DNA of 44,235 nucleotides from positions 1 to 44,235 of the forward strand of contig JAOHDU010000007.1 in the NCBI GenBank assembly GCA_028096805.1, given 5' to 3'. Within the stretch, counting starts at the first letter, position 1. Each line of letters starts with the position of its first letter. The position numbers were made by a program, and so were the translations under genes. The notes beneath the pieces are model-generated. The model saw only the letters and a list, made by a program, of their open reading frames with translations. It did not search any database and was not told the DNA's origin. Source of the DNA: Pontimonas sp. (lineage in GTDB: Bacteria; Actinomycetota; Actinomycetes; Actinomycetales; Microbacteriaceae). Shown here one piece after another: positions 30,124-38,141 of this stretch.

Positions 30124-31803
30124 ATGCCCCAACCACTGAGCGAACCACCGCCGCTAAAGTCGGGGATCCTCCGCGTCGTCCCGCTCGGTGGCATCGGCGA
30201 AATTGGCCGGAACATGACGGTCTTTGAGATTGACGGGAAACTTCTCGTGATCGATTGCGGGGTGCTATTCCCCGAGGAGACACAACCCGGTGTCGACCTC
30301 ATTCTCCCTGACTTTGAGCCGATCAGGCATCGACTCGATGACATTGTGGCTGTTGTCCTCACCCACGGGCACGAAGACCACATTGGTGCGGTTCCCTATC
30401 TGTTGAAACTGCGCGGTGATATCCCCCTGATTGGCTCGACGCTGACTCTGGCACTAATCGAAGCGAAGCTCACTGAGCACCGGATTGCGCCGCTAACGCT
30501 GCAGGTCAGCGAGGGTGACCGTGAAAAACTCGGGCCATTTGACGTGGAATTTGTGGCGGTCAACCATTCGATACCGGATGCGCTTGCCGTCATGGTTCGT
30601 ACCGAAGCGGGAAGTGTCCTGCACACCGGTGACTTCAAAATGGACCAGCTTCCCCTGGATGGCAGGCTGACCGATCTTCGTGCCTTTGCGAGGCTTGGCG
30701 AAGAGGGTGTGGACTTGTTCATGGTGGATTCCACCAACGCGGATGTGCCGGGTTTTACGCCCCGGGAAGCCGATATAGGACCGGTGTTGGATCAAATCAT
30801 CCACCGCGCTCCTCGTCGCGTGATCGTGGCAAGCTTTGCCTCACACATCCACCGGGTCCAACAGGTCATTGATGCTGCCGTCGGGAGCAACCGTCGGATC
30901 GCCCTCGTGGGTCGCTCCATGGTGCGCAATATGGGCATCGCTAAAGAACTGGGGTACCTGAAGATTCCCGAGGGCTATCTGATCGATGCGAAAAAAGCCC
31001 CCGATGTTGCCGATGAGAAAATTTTGTACATGAGCACCGGCTCACAGGGTGAACCGATGGCCGGGCTTTCGCGAATGGCTAATCGTGAACACCCCACCAT
31101 CGATATCGGGCCGGGAGACACCGTTATTCTCGCCTCAAGCTTGATCCCAGGGAATGAGAACGCGGTCTATCGAGTGATCAACGGCTTGATTGATCTGGGC
31201 GCAAACGTTGTTCACAAGGCGAACGCCAAAGTGCACGTCTCGGGGCATGCCGCAGCCGGTGAACTTCTCTATTGCTACAACATCGTTAAACCCGCGCAGG
31301 TGATGCCCATTCATGGGGAAGCTCGCCACCTGCGTGCCAACGCCGACATTGCCATGGAATCGGGCGTTCCCGCCGAATCAACCCTGGTCGGCGAAAACGG
31401 CACCGTCATCGACATGACCGGTGGGGTGGCCACGATGACCGGCCAGCTGGACATTGGTTTCGTGTACGTCGATGGCTCGACGGTGGGGCAAATTACGGAC
31501 GCCGACCTCAAGGACCGCCGAGTCCTTGCCGAGGAAGGGTTTATTTCGATTTTCTTGGCCATTGACGCCCAAACCGGGGGAATTATCGTGGGGCCAGAAA
31601 TTCACGCTCGTGGTTTCGCTCCAGACGACGCTGTGTTCAACGATGTTCGGCCGGCGCTGGTGAAAGCGCTCGAAGAGGCCTCCGGCAATGGCACACGCGA
31701 TACCCACGCTTTTGCCCAGGTGGTCCGCCGCACGGTGGGGCGTTGGGTCAACACGCAGCATCGCCGCCGTCCCATGATTGTCCCGGTGGTTATCGAGGCG
31801 TAG
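30124..31803 (+). CDS. rnj: Ribonuclease J
   Basis: This metallo-beta-lactamase/beta-CASP RNase has 5'-3' exonuclease and endonuclease activity in mRNA decay and rRNA maturation. The 559-aa protein has PLGGIGEIGRNM, the zinc motif THGHEDHIGA (H81, H83, D85, H86), the HTGDFKMDQ segment, the SFASHIHRVQQ beta-CASP motif and HVSGHAAAGEL. Its length matches bacterial RNase J1. It is co-transcribed with dapA. Leaderless transcripts, common here, would be likely substrates after 5' processing. It overlaps a convergent gene by 14 bp. Confidence 0.96.
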   Translation: MPQPLSEPPPLKSGILRVVPLGGIGEIGRNMTVFEIDGKLLVIDCGVLFPEETQPGVDLILPDFEPIRHRLDDIVAVVLTHGHEDHIGAVPYLLKLRGDIPLIGSTLTLALIEAKLTEHRIAPLTLQVSEGDREKLGPFDVEFVAVNHSIPDALAVMVRTEAGSVLHTGDFKMDQLPLDGRLTDLRAFARLGEEGVDLFMVDSTNADVPGFTPREADIGPVLDQIIHRAPRRVIVASFASHIHRVQQVIDAAVGSNRRIALVGRSMVRNMGIAKELGYLKIPEGYLIDAKKAPDVADEKILYMSTGSQGEPMAGLSRMANREHPTIDIGPGDTVILASSLIPGNENAVYRVINGLIDLGANVVHKANAKVHVSGHAAAGELLYCYNIVKPAQVMPIHGEARHLRANADIAMESGVPAESTLVGENGTVIDMTGGVATMTGQLDIGFVYVDGSTVGQITDADLKDRRVLAEEGFISIFLAIDAQTGGIIVGPEIHARGFAPDDAVFNDVRPALVKALEEASGNGTRDTHAFAQVVRRTVGRWVNTQHRRRPMIVPVVIEA

Positions 31804-32194
31804 CTGCGTCCTGACCGTTGTTCAGGGCGAGAGCCACCATCGGGATGATCAGCGCACCGGTCACAACGTGCATGGCATTGAGCCAGAGCGCGGACTGCAG
31901 CGCGGTCGCAATAAAACCGGCGGTGAAGCTCAGGGCCAGCGCCGCGAGGCTAATGGCAAGCCAGGTATTGCGGGGGTTCGTGGTCCTGGTGGCAATCCAG
32001 GCGACGACAACTCCACCCAGTACGCCCTGAAAGACGCTAAAAAGCGCAGGAGCAAACAGTGGAATTTCCGACGGGGGAGCGGAGTTGAGAAGGAATTCAA
32101 CAGAAAAAAACCCCACGGCAACGAAATAGATTGCTTGGTTGATTACCGCGGCAATCAGCGACGCAACAACCACCGGGCGGAAGACTTTTTTCAT
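31790..32194 (-). CDS. Small four-helix membrane protein (possibly DUF6069-like)
   Basis: The 134-aa hydrophobic protein has four predicted membrane helices (about 8-30, 44-66, 78-99, 104-124). No catalytic residues stand out. The arrangement and the AxNQAIYF and LNAMHVVTGALIIP segments remind me of DUF6069 proteins, but this is uncertain. Its ATG overlaps the TAA of the EamA gene by 1 nt (TAATG), so it is translated with the exporter. Its tail overlaps rnj by 14 bp. Confidence 0.6.
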   Translation of the reverse strand: MKKVFRPVVVASLIAAVINQAIYFVAVGFFSVEFLLNSAPPSEIPLFAPALFSVFQGVLGGVVVAWIATRTTNPRNTWLAISLAALALSFTAGFIATALQSALWLNAMHVVTGALIIPMVALALNNGQDAATPR

Positions 32195-33174
32195 TATGGG
32201 TTCTCCTCTACTTCTTCTTCGATTCTGGGGAGAATGATTGGCCCTGTTTCCAGTGCCAGGTCTCCCTGCACGACCACACCACTTGAGCGGGCAGTCTGTG
32301 CGACAACGATTCCGGCCAATACTATCGAGGCCCCCAAAGTCTGAGCGAGGCTCAGGGCTTCATTGAGCCATAACCAGGCGAAGAGAAACGCGAAGGCAAT
32401 CTCACTGGTCGCAGTGACGCCCGCCGCCGTGGCAGACAATCGCTTCAGCGCGCTGAGCGAGAGAAGGAACGGAGCGAACGATCCGAGGGTCATGTTCCAC
32501 AACACGAGTGTCCACAGTGGCACGGTAAAGGCATCGAGCGAACCCGTTAGGGGGACCACCTCGGTGAACGTGTCTGCGGTGAAAGTCCACCAGCCAGAAA
32601 ATGGCGCCCAAAACACAGCGGCAACCAGCATGGTCCAAAAAGAGAGGGCGAGAGGCGAAATGGTTTGGAGCTGACGTTCGCCGACAAGGAAGAAAGTGGC
32701 GAGCGAGGCTGCAGCAGCGAGCCCCCACATCACCCCGATTGGGTTGAGACTGCTCGCCCAAATTTCTGCCACAACGACGAGCCCTGCGAGAACAAATCCA
32801 ACGGCTAGCCATAAGCGTGGGTGCACTTTTTCTTTGAAGACGAAAAAGGCTACGACCGCAACAATCAGAACAGCCAGGTATTCCAGCAGCAGAGCAATTC
32901 CCACTGGCAGCAGGGCGATAGCAAACGCGTAGGTGGCCTGGAGCATGCCGACCCCTACGACCCCGAGAACAACAATGACAGGCCACTGCCGAAACGGCAC
33001 CCGGAAAGAGCGCCGGTCTAGGGCCAGCAAGACGAGACCGGAGACAATAGCGGCGCCGAGCACCCGCATCTGTGTCAGTTGGAGGGCCGTGAAGCCAGAC
33101 TCGATCACGACTTTGCTGACCGACCCGTTCGCTCCAAAGAGTGCCGCGGCAAGAAGCGCGTAGAAGTAGCCCAT
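32194..33174 (-). CDS. EamA/DMT-family transporter
   Basis: The 326-aa protein has about ten membrane helices in two EamA repeats, the usual topology of drug/metabolite exporters. Repeat 1 starts ALLAAALFGANGSVSKVVIESG, and repeat 2 includes LSLSALKRLSATAAGVTATSEIAFAFLFAWLWLNE (read in parts). The length and RhtA-like features would fit amino-acid or metabolite efflux, but substrate is unknown. ATG 33174 is chosen over a longer open frame to 33261 because the first helix begins there. It is divergent from msrA. Confidence 0.87.
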   Translation of the reverse strand: MGYFYALLAAALFGANGSVSKVVIESGFTALQLTQMRVLGAAIVSGLVLLALDRRSFRVPFRQWPVIVVLGVVGVGMLQATYAFAIALLPVGIALLLEYLAVLIVAVVAFFVFKEKVHPRLWLAVGFVLAGLVVVAEIWASSLNPIGVMWGLAAAASLATFFLVGERQLQTISPLALSFWTMLVAAVFWAPFSGWWTFTADTFTEVVPLTGSLDAFTVPLWTLVLWNMTLGSFAPFLLSLSALKRLSATAAGVTATSEIAFAFLFAWLWLNEALSLAQTLGASIVLAGIVVAQTARSSGVVVQGDLALETGPIILPRIEEEVEENP

Positions 33175-33302
33175 TAGGCGGTCACGCGCATCCGGGAGAG
33201 GTCGATAGAGGGGGCTGGCACAGCACAAGCGTAGGGGGTAAAACAGCCCCTGAAGTACCATCTTTTGGCGAATTGACGGCCGTGTTTCTCAGGCTCCTGA
33301 TC

Positions 33303-33308
33303 TAGGGT
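33303..33308 (+). promoter_or_regulatory. -10 box of a leaderless promoter for msrA
   Basis: TAGGGT is followed by CGAAAC and the ATG at 33315, a 6-nt gap. The remaining part of 33175-33302 shows no gene. Confidence 0.5.
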
Positions 33309-33314
33309 CGAAAC

Positions 33315-33842
33315 ATGAAAACATACGTGTTAGCAGGGGGATGTTTCTGGTGTCTTGACGCGGCCTACCGCGTGCTACGCGGGGTGTCCGAGGTCGTGTC
33401 GGGCTACACCGGCGGCGCCAGTGCAAACCCGACGTACGAGCAAATTTGCACCGGCCGCACCGGTCACGCGGAGGCTGTTGCGGTGACCTTTGATCCGGAG
33501 ATCATTCCCTCCGATGTGATTCTCGATGCCTTTTTCACCATGCATGATCCGCGCCAACTCAATCGCCAAGGCAACGACGTCGGCACTCAGTACCGGTCGG
33601 CCATGTTTTACCGGGATGAGGAAGAGCGAGTGCTTTTTGAAGCAGCCCGGGATCGTGCCTCAGAGACCTGGGGCGGCGATGTGGTGACCGAGATCACCGC
33701 GTTGGAGACTTTTTACGATGCCGAGGAATACCACCAAGACTTTTTCGCCAAAAATCCCCACCAGGGATATTGCCTCGCGGTGGCCGTTCCGAAGGTTTCG
33801 AAGGTTCGGGCGAGCTTCCAGCCATACCTGTTACCGGTGTAG
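33315..33842 (+). CDS. msrA: Peptide methionine sulfoxide reductase MsrA
   Basis: This enzyme reduces methionine-S-sulfoxide in oxidised proteins. The 175-aa protein has the nucleophile C10 in GGCFWCLDAAY; most MsrA have GCFWG here, so the extra cysteine C13 may act in resolving. Other signatures are GYTGGASANPTYEQICTGRTGHAEAV (read in parts), NRQGNDVGTQYRSAMF and the AEEYHQDFFAKNPHQGYC segment with a late cysteine. Peroxide and thiol defence genes elsewhere in the window (OsmC, YaaA, thioredoxin) fit an oxidative-stress theme. Confidence 0.94.
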   Translation: MKTYVLAGGCFWCLDAAYRVLRGVSEVVSGYTGGASANPTYEQICTGRTGHAEAVAVTFDPEIIPSDVILDAFFTMHDPRQLNRQGNDVGTQYRSAMFYRDEEERVLFEAARDRASETWGGDVVTEITALETFYDAEEYHQDFFAKNPHQGYCLAVAVPKVSKVRASFQPYLLPV

Positions 33843-33930
33843 CTGTCCACACCGTGCTGTGAAGGGGGTGCGCTCACGAAGCGCTCGCAGAGCCTGGCAA
33901 TAAGGCCTCTCACCCGGCACGCTGGCGCCA

Positions 33931-33958
33931 GGCCACGCAGTACACCGGGCGCGTGGCC
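33931..33958 (+). repeat. Stem-loop in the msrA-ssb intergenic region
   Basis: GGCCACGC and GCGTGGCC form a perfect 8-bp stem around a 12-nt loop. The adjoining CTGGCGCCAG at 33922-33931 is itself a palindrome. The 33843-33995 gap (153 nt) contains no gene. No T-run follows, so it could be the msrA 3' hairpin or part of the ssb leader. Confidence 0.4.
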
Positions 33959-33995
33959 GATCATTGCTCTCGCCCGGAAAGGGAAGGAACACATC

Positions 33996-34403
33996 ATGAC
34001 CGACCACCTGACACTTACGGGCTTGGTTGCCACGACTCCTCGTCACGTCGTCACGACAGAGGGACTGGCCATCACCAGCTTCCGCTTAGCTTCGCAGCAG
34101 CGACGGTATGACCGGTCGTCACAACAATGGTCAGACGGTGAAACCAACTGGTACACCGTTACTGCTTTTCGGGAACTCGCTATCAATGCGTCGCGTTCAC
34201 TGAACAAAGGGGACCGCGTAGTCACATCCGGACGAGTGAAGGTCCGCGATTGGACGACAGACGAGCGGACAGGAACCTCCGTTGAGGTCGAAGCCGATTC
34301 CCTAGGACACGACCTCCTCTGGGGAACGAGCAGTTATGAAAAGGCCTCTAATAAGCGATCCAGCGCGCACCCTGAGGGAGAGGACGACGAGGTCGTTCTC
34401 TAA
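33996..34403 (+). CDS. ssb: Single-stranded DNA-binding protein
   Basis: The 135-aa protein has an N-terminal OB fold: LTLTGLVATTPRHVVTTEG, ITSFRLASQQRRYD, NWYTVTAFRELAINASRSLNKGDRV (in parts) and SGRVKVRDWTTDERTGTS. The short tail is acidic (EGEDDEVVL) but lacks the DDDIPF end of the main replication SSB. This suggests the second, SsbB-like paralog. GGAAGGAA precedes the ATG. It is followed by a GC-rich hairpin. Confidence 0.92.
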   Translation: MTDHLTLTGLVATTPRHVVTTEGLAITSFRLASQQRRYDRSSQQWSDGETNWYTVTAFRELAINASRSLNKGDRVVTSGRVKVRDWTTDERTGTSVEVEADSLGHDLLWGTSSYEKASNKRSSAHPEGEDDEVVL

Positions 34404-34412
34404 CGCCTTTCT

Positions 34413-34442
34413 CCGGGGCGAGTGCGGGAGCCCTCGTCCCGG
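34413..34442 (+). terminator. GC-rich hairpin after ssb
   Basis: CCGGGGCGAG pairs with CTCGTCCCGG over 10 bp, with one G-U pair, around a 10-nt loop, starting 9 nt past the ssb stop. There is no T-run, which is common for actinobacterial terminators. Confidence 0.5.
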
Positions 34443-34465
34443 GCGGCGAGCATCGCGCCAGCGCC

Positions 34466-34471
34466 TAAACT
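34466..34471 (+). promoter_or_regulatory. Possible -10 box for ettA
   Basis: TAAACT lies 8 nt before the ATG at 34480 with no Shine-Dalgarno sequence between, consistent with a leaderless start. Confidence 0.4.
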
Positions 34472-34479
34472 AGGAATCT

Positions 34480-36162
34480 ATGGCTGAATTTATTTACACA
34501 ATGGTCCGCGCCCGCAAAGCGGTCGGCGAAAAGCTGATTCTCGACGATGTGACCATGTCATTTTTCCCCGGCGCAAAGATCGGCATGGTGGGCCCCAACG
34601 GGGCGGGAAAATCCACCATCCTCAAGATCATGGCCGGCCTCGATACGCCGAGCAATGGTGAGGCCACTCTCTCTCCCGGCTACAGCGTCGGGATTCTCAT
34701 GCAGGAGCCTGAGCTCGATGAGTCCAAGACTGTGCTGGAAAACGTCCGCGACGGTGTCAGCGAAATTTACGGCAAGATTCAGCGATTCAACGAGATTTCT
34801 GCCCAGATGTCGGACCCCGATGCCGATTTCGACACGCTGCTGGCGGAAATGGGTACCTTGCAAGAGGCGATCGACGCCGCCGATGCCTGGGATCTCGACT
34901 CCCAGCTCGAGCAGGCAATGGATGCTCTTCGGTGCCCGCCCTCCGAGGCCAGTATCAACCACCTTTCGGGTGGAGAGAAGCGTCGTGTAGCGCTCTGCAA
35001 ACTCTTGCTCGAGAAGCCAGACCTCCTCTTGCTCGATGAGCCCACCAACCACCTGGATGCGGAGAGCGTCCTGTGGCTGGAGCAACACCTTGCCAAGTAC
35101 CCCGGTGCTGTCATCGCCATCACTCACGACCGGTATTTCCTCGACCATGTCGCGGAGTGGATCGCCGAGGTGGACCGCGGACGCCTTTACCCCTACGAGG
35201 GCAACTATTCGACCTATCTTGAGAAAAAGGGCGAGCGTCTGCAGGTCCAGGGGAAGAAAGACCAAAAGCTCGCTAAACGCCTCGCTGACGAACTCGAGTG
35301 GGTCCGCTCGAATGCCAAAGGTCGCCAAGCTAAGTCCAAAGCCCGTTTGGCGCGGTACGAGGAGATGGCTGAAGAGGCCGAACGCACCAAGAAACTCGAT
35401 TTCGAAGAGATCCAAATCCCACCCGGGCCTCGGTTGGGGCAGCAGGTTCTCGAAGCTAAAGCCATTCGGAAGGGCTTTGGAGATCGCGTATTGATCGACA
35501 ACCTCAGTTTTTCGCTGCCGCGAAACGGAATCGTCGGAATTATCGGCCCCAACGGTGTCGGAAAATCCACGCTGTTCAAGACAATCGTGGGACTCGAGTC
35601 ACTCGATGGCGGCGAGCTGGTTATTGGTGATTCCGTGAAGCTTTCGTACGTGGACCAGGACCGCGGGGGTATCGATCCCAACAAAACGCTCTGGGAAGTG
35701 GTCTCTGACGGGCTCGACGTTATCCAGATTGGCAAAGTGGAGATTCCGTCCCGCGCCTACGTCTCTTCGTTTGGCTTCAAGGGCCCGGACCAGCAGAAGA
35801 AGGCAGGCGTGCTCTCGGGTGGTGAGCGCAACAGGCTTAACCTCGCCCTCACACTCAAACAGGGCGGAAACCTCCTCCTGCTCGATGAGCCGACCAACGA
35901 CTTGGACGTCGAAACACTCTCCAGCCTCGAAAATGCGCTTCTAGAATTCCCCGGGTGTGCCGTGGTGATCACCCACGATCGTTGGTTCCTCGACCGGATT
36001 GCGACCCACATCCTCGCCTATGAGGGAACGGAAGCGGACCCGGCGCACTGGCACTGGTTTGAGGGCAACTTCGAGTCCTACGAGCAGAACAAAGTGGAAC
36101 GCTTGGGTGAGGATGCCGCTGCGCCGCACCGCTCCACTTATCGAAAGCTCACGAGGGACTAG
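34480..36162 (+). CDS. ettA: Energy-dependent translational throttle protein EttA (ABC-F)
   Basis: This cytosolic ABC-F ATPase binds the ribosomal E site and gates the first elongation step according to ATP/ADP. The 560-aa length matches EttA. It has two nucleotide-binding domains. Domain 1 has GPNGAGKS at about 39-46 and HLSGGEKRRVALCKLL; domain 2 has GPNGVGKST from about 356 and LSGGERNRLNLAL. The Walker B segments are LLLLDEPTNHLD and LLLLDEPTNDLD. The charged linker (KGRQAKSKARLARYEEM) between them is typical of ABC-F. No membrane segments are present. It overlaps tesB by 14 bp at the 3' end. Confidence 0.95.
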   Translation: MAEFIYTMVRARKAVGEKLILDDVTMSFFPGAKIGMVGPNGAGKSTILKIMAGLDTPSNGEATLSPGYSVGILMQEPELDESKTVLENVRDGVSEIYGKIQRFNEISAQMSDPDADFDTLLAEMGTLQEAIDAADAWDLDSQLEQAMDALRCPPSEASINHLSGGEKRRVALCKLLLEKPDLLLLDEPTNHLDAESVLWLEQHLAKYPGAVIAITHDRYFLDHVAEWIAEVDRGRLYPYEGNYSTYLEKKGERLQVQGKKDQKLAKRLADELEWVRSNAKGRQAKSKARLARYEEMAEEAERTKKLDFEEIQIPPGPRLGQQVLEAKAIRKGFGDRVLIDNLSFSLPRNGIVGIIGPNGVGKSTLFKTIVGLESLDGGELVIGDSVKLSYVDQDRGGIDPNKTLWEVVSDGLDVIQIGKVEIPSRAYVSSFGFKGPDQQKKAGVLSGGERNRLNLALTLKQGGNLLLLDEPTNDLDVETLSSLENALLEFPGCAVVITHDRWFLDRIATHILAYEGTEADPAHWHWFEGNFESYEQNKVERLGEDAAAPHRSTYRKLTRD

Positions 36163-37045
36163 GGACGCGAACCATTCCCTCTTGGGCAACGGAAGCAACA
36201 AGACGACCTTCTTGGTCGAATATTCGCCCAAAGCTCAAGCCTCGACCACCCTGCGCGGACGGGGATTCCTGCGAGTACAGGAACCACTCATCGACGCGCA
36301 GCGGACGATGCCACCACATGGCGTGATCTAAGCTGGCAATTTTCAAACCGGGAGTTGACCAGTTCACTCCGTGAGCACGCATCACTGGTTCAAGAATGCT
36401 GAAGTCACTGGCGTAGGCGAGCGCGGCACGGTGCAGGTTTGCATCATCCGGCAGGGGTGCCAGACATTTCATCCACACCGATTGGGTGGCAACCGAATCG
36501 CCCTCTGACGTGGCATACAGAGACGACGGGCTGTGGCGCAGATCGAAGGCCCGCGTTTTGGCCCAAATATCGGCAATGGGGTGCCCGATGGAGCGCAAGA
36601 CTTCCTGCGCGCTTGGCAGAGTTTCGGGGTCAGGAACGCCTGCTGGCATTTCTGCGTGGTGGTCGAGTCCGGGATCTTCATCCTGGAACGAGGCGATCAT
36701 CGAGAAAATCGGTTGGCCTTTTTGATAAGCCTGCGCTCGTCGTGTGGAGAAAGATCGGCCATCGTGAATGCGGTCCACGGCGAACGTGATGTCCTCGGTA
36801 ATGTCACCGGGACGCAGGAAATATCCGTGGAGCGAGTGAATCGCCCGATCGTCGCTTACCGTGTGCATCGCCGCCAGAGCTGCTTGCGCCATCACCTGTC
36901 CGCCAAAAACCCGTCCGTGCGGTTGCCACTGGCTGGGCGCGGTAAAAATGTCCTCGCGTGTGCGCGCCGATGATGTCGTTAGCGTGAGGGCCGCCAACAT
37001 GCTTTCGACCGGGTCGGTGGGTAACTGCTCGTCCGTGGGGTTCAT
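36149..37045 (-). CDS. tesB: Acyl-CoA thioesterase II
   Basis: This enzyme hydrolyses acyl-CoA to free acid and CoA. The 298-aa double hot-dog protein has PHGRVFGGQVMAQAALAA in the first domain. The second domain has KIASLDHAMWWHRPLRVDEW (catalytic Asp) followed by QGGRGLSFGRIFDQEGRLVASVAQEG (read in parts). ATG 37045 is chosen because TAAACT lies 7 nt upstream; a longer frame reaches 37069. It is divergent from the unknown gene at 37068 across a 22-nt gap. Confidence 0.93.
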   Translation of the reverse strand: MNPTDEQLPTDPVESMLAALTLTTSSARTREDIFTAPSQWQPHGRVFGGQVMAQAALAAMHTVSDDRAIHSLHGYFLRPGDITEDITFAVDRIHDGRSFSTRRAQAYQKGQPIFSMIASFQDEDPGLDHHAEMPAGVPDPETLPSAQEVLRSIGHPIADIWAKTRAFDLRHSPSSLYATSEGDSVATQSVWMKCLAPLPDDANLHRAALAYASDFSILEPVMRAHGVNWSTPGLKIASLDHAMWWHRPLRVDEWFLYSQESPSAQGGRGLSFGRIFDQEGRLVASVAQEGMVRVPSPS

Positions 37046-37051
37046 CGGTTG

Positions 37052-37058
37052 TAGTTTA
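37052..37058. promoter_or_regulatory. Overlapping, strand-symmetric -10 boxes serving divergent genes
   Basis: On the plus strand TAGTTT (37052-37057) precedes the ATG at 37068 by 10 nt. On the minus strand TAAACT (37058-37053) precedes the tesB ATG at 37045 by 7 nt. The same bases form both hexamers, so this could be a bidirectional promoter. Confidence 0.45.
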
Positions 37059-37067
37059 GAGAACATC

Positions 37068-37742
37068 ATGTCTGAACCTCTGGTTTTCTCAGCCCCGAAA
37101 GCGCTGGCAGACCTACAGACCTTTTTGCAACGAGCGGCTCGAGTGAATAACTCCTCCGCGCGAGTGATTGCCGCGGATGGCCATGTCCTTGTCTACGTGG
37201 GCCTGCTGGTTCCCCGCGGCCTGTTAGATCGGACCCCCACGGTCCTGGGGCTCAGGGTGAGTTCGCTGAGCGAGCCTGCCGAACTCGACGAGATTGTTCC
37301 GATGGAAGCACTGATTCACCGGTTGGGCGCAGCCATTCGTGAAGGGCACAGCAGCGTTGCTCTACCCCCAGTGGTTCCGTCGTTGGCGTGGGCGGCTATT
37401 ACTCCGCCCCGGGACAACTGGCGTCGTCGTCGCGGAGTCTCCTCCGGTGATCTGGCTGGCGCCGCCCAGGACGGCATCCAGCGGGTTGCCCAGGCAATTC
37501 CCGCTAATTCGGGTGATGCGTTGGTGCAGAAGGTCAGGGCCGAGGTGTGGGGAGAAATTCTTCCCTTCACCAAGAGAATTCCTGCGGGAGCTGCCTTTGC
37601 TGCCGATGCACTGGGGTTCCTCGACGACAGAAGCCTTCAGGTCCACACGAATGACCCGTGGCTTCGATTGACTGCCGCTCATGGCTATGTGTTAGTGAAG
37701 TTCCCGACCGGACACGATTTTGGGCCCGACACCGAGGACTAG
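37068..37742 (+). CDS. Conserved hypothetical protein, function unknown
   Basis: I do not recognise a named family. The 224-aa protein has no signal peptide or membrane helix. It contains an ADGHVLVYVGLLVPRGLLDRTPTVLGLRV beta-rich segment (in parts), an Arg-rich DNWRRRRGVSSGDLAG stretch near the middle, a helical TKRIPAGAAFAADALGFL segment, and a C-terminal HGYVLVKFPTGHDFG. Codon use matches its neighbours, so it is likely a real native gene. It starts 22 nt from divergent tesB, and its TAG shares the CTAG palindrome with the globin gene's stop. Confidence 0.7.
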   Translation: MSEPLVFSAPKALADLQTFLQRAARVNNSSARVIAADGHVLVYVGLLVPRGLLDRTPTVLGLRVSSLSEPAELDEIVPMEALIHRLGAAIREGHSSVALPPVVPSLAWAAITPPRDNWRRRRGVSSGDLAGAAQDGIQRVAQAIPANSGDALVQKVRAEVWGEILPFTKRIPAGAAFAADALGFLDDRSLQVHTNDPWLRLTAAHGYVLVKFPTGHDFGPDTED

Positions 37743-38137
37743 TCCTCGAAGGTGTTGACCATCATCAGCGCTGCGCGCTCACAGTAGTCCCAGATTTCCC
37801 CATCATCCATGGGGGAGAGCTGGAGCGAATCTAGAGAGCTGCGCATGTGAAGCAGCCATCGTTCTTTAGCTTCGGGATTGACGCGAAAGGCAGCATGCCG
37901 CATCCGCAAACGCGGGTGGCCGCGTTGCTCACTGTAGGTGGAGGGTCCCCCAAAATACTGTTGGAGAAACGCGGAGAGCCGCCAGATCGCTCCGTCCAGA
38001 TCATCCTCGGGATACATCGGGAGCAATATTTCGTCGGTGCCCACACCCTCATAGAACCGCGTGACGAGGTTCGTGAACGTCGACTCTCCGCCCACGCGCT
38101 CGAACAGGCTTGATCCCTGGCCAGCCGATTCAGTCAT
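37739..38137 (-). CDS. glbO: Group II truncated hemoglobin (trHbO)
   Basis: This heme protein is implicated in oxygen chemistry and peroxide or NO handling. The 132-aa protein has the B-helix FTNLVTRFYEGV with the B9/B10 Phe-Tyr pair, HPRLRMRHAAF with the proximal F8 histidine, and KERWLLHM with the Trp G8 typical of group II. The frame is open for 27 codons upstream, but that part overlaps pepN antisense-free coding sequence and lacks globin sequence. ATG 38137 lies 4 nt after the pepN stop, so the two are probably one transcript. Confidence 0.93.
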   Translation of the reverse strand: MTESAGQGSSLFERVGGESTFTNLVTRFYEGVGTDEILLPMYPEDDLDGAIWRLSAFLQQYFGGPSTYSEQRGHPRLRMRHAAFRVNPEAKERWLLHMRSSLDSLQLSPMDDGEIWDYCERAALMMVNTFED

Positions 38138-38141
38138 GCGA

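Noticed and set aside
33880-33960. Possible tRNA in the GC-rich msrA-ssb gap
   Set aside because: No GGTTCGAAT-type T-arm, no anticodon arm and no acceptor pairing could be found; only a simple stem-loop remains.
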